Of a stretch of 64,000 bases of DNA, positions 56,572 to 64,000 are shown piece by piece (position 1 is the first letter of the stretch; each line of letters opens with the position of its first letter). The DNA comes from Lentinus brumalis. Its lineage: Eukaryota > Basidiomycota > Agaricomycetes > Polyporales > Polyporaceae. A model generated the notes under the pieces. That model did not search any database. It saw only the letters and a list, made by a program, of their open reading frames with translations, and had not been told where the DNA came from. The DNA is taken from positions 1 through 64,000 of the forward strand of contig MARA01000036.1 of assembly GCA_001792895.1 (NCBI GenBank), written 5' to 3'. The position numbers were made by a program, and so were the translations under genes.

Positions 56572-58982
56572 ATGACCCTCCTCTCGGGCGTGTACAATCT
56601 CGCCCAAAGGTTCCTCGGCAGAGGACCTCGGAAAGACTGCCTCGACAGACTACCCAACGAAGTCATTCTCGACATCTTCTCGCTCCTCTCCGTCGTCGAA
56701 ATCATCCGTCTCCGCAGGGTGGGTTTGCTGTCTGTGAGTTATCCTCTTGACCTGTGCTCACGCACGCCCGCAGGTCAGCAAACTCTACCGCCAACTGACC
56801 CAAGATGCCGCACTCTGGAAGAAGCTCCTCCGGCGCGCCGACATACCCCTCCCGATGCTTCCCCAACCTCCCAGCACACCATTGACCGCATGTCCGGCCT
56901 AGAAGCCGAGCGCGTTCTCATCCGCGCCCTTTCCATGGCCCGCAACTGGAAGTCCCCCAACCCGAAGGCGCACCGCGAGTGGGCCTTCGACACAGGCGAG
57001 TATCGCGTCCTCGAGATGGCAGTCCTCCCCGGGGGCAACCACCTCGTCACCTCCGCAGCGGCGCCGCACGACCAGTACTACTCGCTCATCGTGTGGGACA
57101 TGGACGTGCACGGCCGGCCGAAGATGGTCGCTGCCGTCGCCACCGAGAGCAAGGCGTACGATATCCAGGCCAAGTACATGACCATCAACGGCGAGAAGAG
57201 CATCGTGATCGCATACATCCAACGCGAGTACCACCGCAGAAAGGACCGCGTGGCTGCGTGAGCTCCTCCTTCTTGACTCACAGGTCGCTACTGATCGTCC
57301 ACGATTCTCCGTAGCGCGCTCGGCCACATCCAGCAAGCAGGCCAGCTCAGCACGTACCACAAGCTCGACACTCAATTCCGCTACGAGTGTGTCGTCCAGC
57401 ACCTCCCGCTCGAGAACCTCCAGCGGTACGTCGACATCCCGTACCCGTACGACACACCGCAGTACCGGGCCGAGATGGACAATCTCCCGAAGGCGTTCAA
57501 CTACATCACGAAGATCATCACCAGCAAGACTCTCACCTGCCCCGTCCTCGGAGAGCTGTTCGGCGCCCCGTACCTCGTGGTCGCAAAGGGCGACAATGAC
57601 ATCGTCTTCAAGAAGCTCGAAGGCGACGACCGCGCCACCGCGCTTCTCACATGCCTGCCCGTCCCCGATCTCGTTGCGTCGGTAAGCAGCCACTCTCTCG
57701 CGATCACGTATGTGTACCGTCTCAGTTCTGTTTCTTATGCTGTATCTTCCAGCCCCACACCATCAAGGCGATACAGCTCCTCCCGCAGGAGCACTCCGTG
57801 TTCGTCGTCCGCGAAGTCGACACACCCCGCCCCATGCAGTCCCGCCGTCCGACGTACCTCTTCGAGATCTACGCCGCGCTGCAATGCGGGGCGGAACAGA
57901 AAAAGCAGCAGCACAACTCCCAGTACCTCGCCGTCGAAGCCAACGGCGTTCTGGGCGACCTCACCCACATCTACGTGCCCGAATTCCCGTCCTTCCTCCG
58001 TCCTGCAGACTTGATGGGCGACGACGACAAGTCATCCTCCGCGAAAGAACAGACACGCCGGCAGCGCGCCCACCCTCCGCCATCGCCCGACCCGCCTCCG
58101 CCCATCTGCATCTACGCACACCGATCCAACCCCGAAGGCATCATCCGCATCCTCTTCTATGCGCGCTGCTTCGTCACCCACCGCCCGCCTTCACCCATCA
58201 CTCCAACCAACGCCGGCCCCAGCGCAGGCGGAATATGGGAGCCCACGCAGGTCACCTACCGACACACCCTCCAGGCGGGCAAGAAGCTCTTCCAGCGCGT
58301 CTCCGACCCGGACGACGTCCTCCGCATCATCCCCTCCGCGACCCGCCCGCTCGTCTGCCTCGCCGCGTGGGACGACCTCAGCGCCGCGCCGTCCATCGGC
58401 GAAGTCCGCCCGTTCATCGACCGCGGCTGGAACGAGCCCCCGCGCGTCGTCGACCACTTCGTGCAGCACCCGCTGCCTAACGCGCCCATCGGCTCGCCGT
58501 GCTTCGCTCCCACCGACCCCGGCAAGTGGGATGCAGATGCGGATGGGGGCGGGGGCCGGGCAACCTCGGAAAGCGCGTCGTTGCGTTCGCGTGGGACGAG
58601 TCCATCGGGAGGCTTCTCGTCGCGGAGGACGGCGTGAACGCTTTGAGCGTGTTCGACTTTGCCGCTTCCCCGCGGCATGGTGCGTCTGTTCCATATCGCT
58701 TACATATGTGTCTGGAAGCTGACTTGAAGCCCTGTTGTTGCAGAGAAGGACCGGGGAAAGCGGCCGCAGGACGAACCCGTGCTACTAGTCGAGCCCGAGC
58801 CCGAGCCCGACATGGACGTCCTCATGATGGTGCCTGTGGACGCCGCTCCTGCCATTGCTCCTGCTCCCGCCACCGACGCTCCGGTCGCTGGACCGAGCGT
58901 GGTGAGAAAGCGGCTGCGGTCGCGCGTCGGCCAATCCTCTCGTCGTGTTGCACGCGGCACTTCTGCGACTGCATGTCGATAA
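56572..58982 (+). CDS. F-box protein with a large C-terminal domain (about 721 aa)
   Basis: Exons 56572-56718, 56774-57257, 57315-57681, 57753-58679, 58744-58982. The F-box is clear at residues 23-75 (DCLDRLPNEVILDIFSLLSV, then VSKLYRQLTQDAALWKKLLR). The rest looks like beta-sheet repeats of propeller type (YYSLIVWDMDVHGRPKMVAAV, APYLVVAKGDNDIVF, HSVFVVREVD, VVAFAWDESIGRLLVAEDG), which is usual for this basidiomycete F-box class; I infer a substrate-binding beta-propeller. The last exon adds a Glu-Pro repeat and a basic tail. Two places (56843-56873 and 58545-58562) each need one extra base in C- or G-rich runs; with both, the exon sum is divisible by three. It would be an SCF ubiquitin-ligase receptor of unknown target. 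Confidence 0.8.
56843..56873 (+). other. Apparent 1-nt frameshift, F-box gene, first site
   Basis: The F-box frame (RRADIPLPMLPQPP) and the following frame (TIDRMSGLEAERVL) differ by one base across a C-rich run with no GT donor. Confidence 0.6.
58545..58562 (+). other. Apparent 1-nt frameshift, F-box gene, second site
   Basis: In the run GGGGGCGGGGGCCGGG the frame KWDADADGG must shift by one base to continue as GNLGKRVVAFAWDES. Confidence 0.6.
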
Positions 58983-59204
58983 CAAGAAGAACACCTGTCA
59001 CTTCTATGGACGACTGAGTATGAACAAAACAGTGTACAGTACTCTACATGGCATGTTTCCGGGACTGATACAGAGCGATACAACGATTCCAGCAATGCGT
59101 CCGAGCAACGTCCGACCAATACCGCAAGTGCATGAGCGAAGTCCAGTACTTACCAGTGTTCGCATCCGCAAGAGAACGAGGGCGACGACAGTCCGTCATA
59201 ACCA

Positions 59205-62200
59205 CTACGCACCGCGCGCCCAAGGCCAAGGCGCATCGAGCGATCCCTGCCTCCTCGCTATCGCCTCAAACTCGGTGGCTCGCGTGTTGGAAGCCAGCAG
59301 ATTATGGTCAGTGCCTCCGATGGGGGCCTTGCACTCCGGGCACGTCGCTGCTTCCATGGCGCCGCCGCACTATCGTCCAAAGACCATCAGCGCGCGTTCG
59401 TGCAAATCATCCGACTAGGGGATCTGTACCTCAGTGATGACGAAAGTGTGTCCGTTCTGGCAGTTGTAGAAGTGTCCTCGGTGTGCTGCGCCAGACAGGT
59501 CAGCTCGCATTGCGCGCGATGAGCAGCAGAAGCACGACTCACAGAAACCGAAAGCCTTGACGATGTCCCCAACCTCTTGCGTCGATAGCGGCTGGTAGAA
59601 TCCGCCCTTGTTGATGTACTCCTCGAGCGCGTCGCATGCGCTCTGCCAGGATTCGACCTTCTTGCGGCAGTTCTCGTCCAGCCACTGACGCTCGGCCTTC
59701 ATTTCGTCCATGGTATTAGAAGGTCTCTGCCGAATGTACGCCTTCTGAATGTGGTCAGAGGATTGAAGCATGAGAAACTTGTAGTTCTTGATGCGGCGGG
59801 ACAGCTTCCTGCGCTCCTCCTCGTCGACGCCGTTGGACCGCAGCAGCTCCGTGCGGTCACACATGACCTTCCACCTGAAGAGCTCGAACTCGAACCGGAG
59901 TTTGTTGACGGACGCGCGCGCGACCTGCCGGGAAGCAGAAGAGTCCGTCGCAAGTTTCACGGCCTTGTCGGCGTCGGTGATGCAGGACGAGTACAAGAAA
60001 GATACGAAGGCTTCCCAGAGGCTCCGATGCTCGACGGCGTCCGCATCGTTCGACAGCCCTTCGATGCGGGACTGTGCCAGCTGGGCGACGAGAGCGCGGA
60101 TCTCGAGCGAAAGGAAGTACGCCTCGACCTGGAAGCGGACGTCTGCCTTCGGGGGCGGTTGCCCGATCTTGTAGTCGACGATGACAAGGGCATGAGGCTC
60201 GGGTGTGTCCATCGCCCTCGCAGGGTCGTTTGCGATCTCTTGCAGCTCGAGCCTGTAGAGCGTGCTGAGAGCGGCTTCGTAGGCTTTGACATGAGCCCCG
60301 CGTGTCGTCGCGATCTTGACGATGCGTCGGTACTCGACGACGATTGGCTTCACGATTTTGTACCAGGCGCGTGCCTCCTCGAGTAGCACCCCTTGGACTT
60401 TCTGCATCCCTTCCATATCAAAGGCCGACGCAGGAAGAGGTCCGTTGACCTGTGCGAACGACGAGGCCTCCTTCCGGGTCCTCTCCTTCGTCTCGTCCTC
60501 GGACTTCACTTGCAGCTTCTTCGCTTGCTCGCGGGACTCATCCATGGACGACGTGAACTCCGCGATCGCCGGGCTGCATGCCTCGAGCGCGCGCGACATG
60601 GTTCCGGCGACGTTCTGCTCGAGGATGTCCAGCGTCGCACGCTTGGTGACTCGGCCGTATCGGAGGGCCGTGATCGGGCCTCTGCAAGTGGGACACGTAG
60701 GCGGCGTCTGGTAGTTGACCGGCGGGGACTTCGTCGAGACGAAGCGACCCATCTCATCGATGGTGTAGAATGATCCCATGTCGCAGTGGCCGTCGAGTGT
60801 TTCCACAGTGAAGATGTGACCACATGCCAGAGTGATGAGGCGGTCGCTGACGTCGTTCGAGTCAAGGTCGATGTCCTCCAGACGTCGCTGCATGATGAAG
60901 TCGGCGATATCTGCTTTGCGGTCTCCAGGCAAGCAGACGATACACTTCTGCATGGCGCACGGCTCGCCGCAGACTGAGAGCACTATCATCAGAAGTGTCT
61001 CCCAGGTATGCTTTGAGAACACTCACCAGAAGGGCAAGGATGGCCGCACTCGAGCACATTCCCACAAGGCTCGTCGCAAGGCAGACGGGAGCAGATCTGG
61101 TCAAACATGTTAGCTCGCCGGACGGGTGAAGTATCATATGCTACGACTGACCGATCCGCAGAGAACTGGGCATGACGCGTGGGCGCAAGCCCAAGAACAG
61201 GGTTCCATACATGGAGCGCAGGGCTCGTAACATGGCTTCGGGCACTTGTGATGCGAGCATTGCTGTCGGCATGATTGGCCGCACGATGTGTTGCAATCGC
61301 TGTCCTTGGAGTGGCACGGCAGTTCGCACTTGTGTTCGCAGTATAGAAGACGTTCGCACGGATGACTTTGGTGGTGAGTCCGCGCGACCTGACCCATCCG
61401 CGCAGCCCCTGGCGTCTGCTGAATCGTGAGGACGTAACAATTCGCACATGGCGACTTGCACGTCTTGGTGCAGCATTTCAGAGTGCCGCCACAAACTTCA
61501 CGGCACGCCACGGTGCTTGGATCTTGGTGACAGGCCATCGTGGCCGAGTGTTCGCAGATCGGGAGCTTCTTCTGGACCTTTTTGTTGCATTTGAACGCCT
61601 CCAGCTTTTCGAGCATGTAGCTAGGATAGCCCATGAGCGAAGTCAATACGAAGCAACATCGAGTACTTACCAGGGTACCTTATCCGCGACGTGACCGCAC
61701 GGCAGGGAGACGTAATACATAGGGAACTGGCAGTCGCCGCAATCGTCGGAGCAGCGCTTCGAGCATGGATGCTTGCGAGGACATGGTGTTCTGTTGCACG
61801 CTTGCAGACACCGGATACTGCGATGATTGTCGATCGCAGCATGGCACTAACATTCGAAGTCTTATCAGGTCACATTTGAACAGATGATGCTCGAGGCCAA
61901 CTCACCGCAGAGGGACAGATGTGACCGCATACAAGCCGAGCATCGCAAGGCAGGGTACACCCACCAACGGGAGCGACGATGGGAAGCTGCCCAGGCTTGC
62001 TAATGAGGTTCACTTGCTCGGGGTGGCGAGGGCAGATGATGGGGAACGCAGTTCCTATCTGATCACGATTCTCCATCTCATCCAGGATCGTAGACCACGT
62101 CGCGTTCTGACGCAGGTTCGCAGCATTCCCGAACACGTAGAGGCCGTGTTTCGCCCTAGAGAGCGCTACGTTGATGCGGTTGGCGCTCTGGGTACGCCGT

Positions 62201-64000
62201 GGTCAGAAACAATATCGGGACGCACTAGCCACGCCTCCGCACTGACCTTGAGGAAACCGATCGAGCTCGAACCTGTATCGACCTGTCCTGAGTTCCTCAC
62301 AAGGGAGACGATGACGATCTTCGCCTCTTGGCCTTGGAAGATATCGACAGTACCGAGGCGAACCTAGAAAACCATCTTAGCCCGGTCAATCTTGAGGCGA
62401 TCTCGTAGACAAGACTCACGTGCTTCGCCACGAGAACCTCCTCGAACTCGACATCTTCCTCTATGCCCTGCAGTGCCAGCTGCTCCGCATCTCTCTCGTC
62501 TACGGCGACGGCGATCTTGAGGTCACGGAGGGCCGCTCGGACCTTCTGCAATTGGCCAAGATACGCGCACAGTACTGCGATATCTCCCTGACCGCTGTAC
62601 GATCCTTGGCGCAAGAAGTAGACGACGAGATCACGAATCATCTCAACCTATGCGCGAGATAAGCAACGACCAATCCAGATGCCGCGGCCTCATCCTCACC
62701 TCGAACATGTTGAACTTGGAAACCGAATCCTCGGTACCATTCTCCTTGTTAAAATGGTTCAAGAAGAACACGTCCTTCTGCATTCCCTGGACGGATGGGT
62801 AGCGGAAGACGAGTTCGTTGTCCCCGAGCTTAGGGTACAGAATTTCCCTGCAGACGACGATGAGAGGCTGCCTGGAGCGAAAAGACCTCGGAACGGCGAC
62901 ATACCTGATGAAGTGGGAGATCGTTGGTCGCATCCTGCGCTGAACATTGATCTGCGACATCGGGTATCCACCGTCCGAGAGACGCTCCATGAGTGACCGG
63001 TCGAACTTGTATAGCTCGTTTCCGATGGTGCTATCCATGGACAAGGCTGCGGGCTACGTTAGTGCTAATCACGTCACCGCTAAGAGCGAGGCTCACTATA
63101 GGTCGCCAAAGTCGGTCGCAACTGCTGAGGATCCCCGATGCAGATAAGGTGATGGACTGCGGGGAGAACGGGGTAAGAACAGCGCGAAACCGCTCAGAGG
63201 ACGCATGGACGCACCGGACGTGACCAGCGAGCTCAGGATGTGCGCTTCGAGGACTTGTCCGGCTTCCTCTACCATGAGTACTCGGGGAGCAATGCTCTGG
63301 GAAGGATCGGAGTGTCAGCGAAGTTACCGTGACGATAACGGAGGACTCACGCTCAAAAGAGAAGTCAAGGATGCCGCGCCTACCGAACACAGTCAGTCCG
63401 CCGCATTGCTCAAATGGTGGTCGACATACCTGTGGTCGTGCACGCAATCAGGTCAGTTTCGCTCAAAAGTCTTCGACGAATCTGAAGTAGACAGGAAGGT
63501 GAGACACTATTGGAACGCGATGACATCGGATAGCTTTCGAGTCTCACCTCATCTCTCATGTCGTCGTGATCCTTGCATGCCTCCTCGTATTCCTCCTTGA
63601 GACGTCTGTACTCGTCGAGTCGGGAGTCGTAGGCGAGGGTGCGAATCTTGCGCTCCCATTCTTCCGCCAACCTACTGCGCTCGGGCATGGACATAGCCCA
63701 AACCCGAGAGTCGCCGAGCAGATAGTTGAGCGGTCGGTTCGTGCCAGGCACCGGAGGCAAGAAGCTGAACCCGAGGGAGGCAAAGAACGCGAGAGGATTG
63801 GTGAGGAAAGACTGAGCTTCGTCCGGTGCGGCGTGCTCGCGTTGCTTGCCCTTCTTCGACCGAGGCGTGGGGGCAGGTGGCTGCTGCTGGATATACTGCA
63901 GGTCGAACCCTTCTCGCCAGAATCCGTACAGCGTGTGAGAGACAGATGCGTCAACCGCGTTCGCCTTGCCCTTCTTCTTGTGATCGACCTTTTGGAACTC
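59205..64000 (-). CDS. ZNFX1-type SF1 helicase with NFX1 and RZ zinc fingers, 5' end outside window
   Basis: Sixteen exons are visible: 64000-63548 (partial), 63481-63430, 63379-63351, 63296-63215, 63156-63097, 63046-62905, 62847-62700, 62647-62420, 62363-62247, 62187-61906, 61846-61671, 61620-61152, 61096-61027, 60982-59543, 59485-59430, 59369-59205 (about 1,323 residues). In order: a UPF1-like helicase core (IACTTTGAA; VLMVEEAGQVLEAH for the Walker B region; CIGDPQQLRP; INVQRRMRP; VDIFQGQEAKIVIVSLVRNS; RINVALSRAKHGLYVFGN), Cys-rich NFX1-type fingers (CPKPCYEPCAPCMEPC), a long helical region, and an RZ finger SHRGHFYNCQNGHTFVITECG ending CPECKAPIGG. In fungi such proteins act with RNAi and heterochromatin (S. 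pombe Hrr1 class). The last splice junctions were chosen because they rebuild the RZ motif. Confidence 0.9.

Noticed and set aside
59415..59542. Unspliced C terminus of the ZNFX1-type protein
   Set aside because: Reading through inserts a non-family Cys/Ser-rich stretch and stops after FVITEVQIP; using GTGAGT at 59542 and GTACAG at 59429 rebuilds a full RZ finger in frame.

Overview
The window is nuclear DNA of a filamentous basidiomycete, probably a wood-decay Agaricomycete. The evidence is GC-rich sequence, genes split by many 47-90 bp GT-AG introns, families of F-box/leucine-rich proteins, and clustered short-chain dehydrogenases. The species cannot be told from the sequence. All CDS coordinates run from start codon to stop codon; exon limits are given in the text and were checked by reading-frame arithmetic.

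Region 1 (1-14.2 kb) is dominated by a 16-bp GC-rich palindrome, typically GAGCGGTCGACCGCTC with variable centre bases. It occurs dozens of times: as loose clusters, as a 46-bp tandem satellite, inside a 602-bp-arm inverted repeat with tRNA-like elements, and inside three introns of one large gene. That gene (2213-8123, minus strand, about 1,388 aa) carries a ParB/sulfiredoxin-like motif and acidic and basic nuclear-type tails. A small unknown gene (714-1757) and a non-autonomous hAT transposon with perfect 8-bp target duplication (9758-10538) are also here. The palindromes stop near 14.16 kb, close to a broken UDP-glucose:glycoprotein glucosyltransferase (14.4-16.1 kb).

Region 2 (18.4-45.7 kb) holds three F-box/LRR-type paralogues, two 411-aa Old Yellow Enzyme-type flavin oxidoreductases and six short-chain dehydrogenases of 237-240 aa with nearly identical exon lengths. 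The oxidoreductases make a plausible reduction cluster: alkene reduction by OYE and carbonyl/alcohol chemistry by SDR. Several have TATA boxes 60-110 bp upstream. The spacers are 0.3-4 kb and show no intact gene.

Region 3 (46.8-56.5 kb) has a single-pass membrane protein gene and then about 6.6 kb of nine diverged cassettes bounded by the same two landmarks, eight of them followed by the same minus-strand splice-donor-like site. It is either a decayed tandem gene family or a structured or intron-like repeat.

Region 4 (56.6-64 kb) holds a large F-box protein and, on the minus strand running off the right edge, a ZNFX1-type SF1 helicase with NFX1 and RZ-type zinc fingers.

Four sites in three genes need one extra base to restore the frame, each in a G/C-rich run. 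This suggests homopolymer assembly errors, or true pseudogenisation in some cases.
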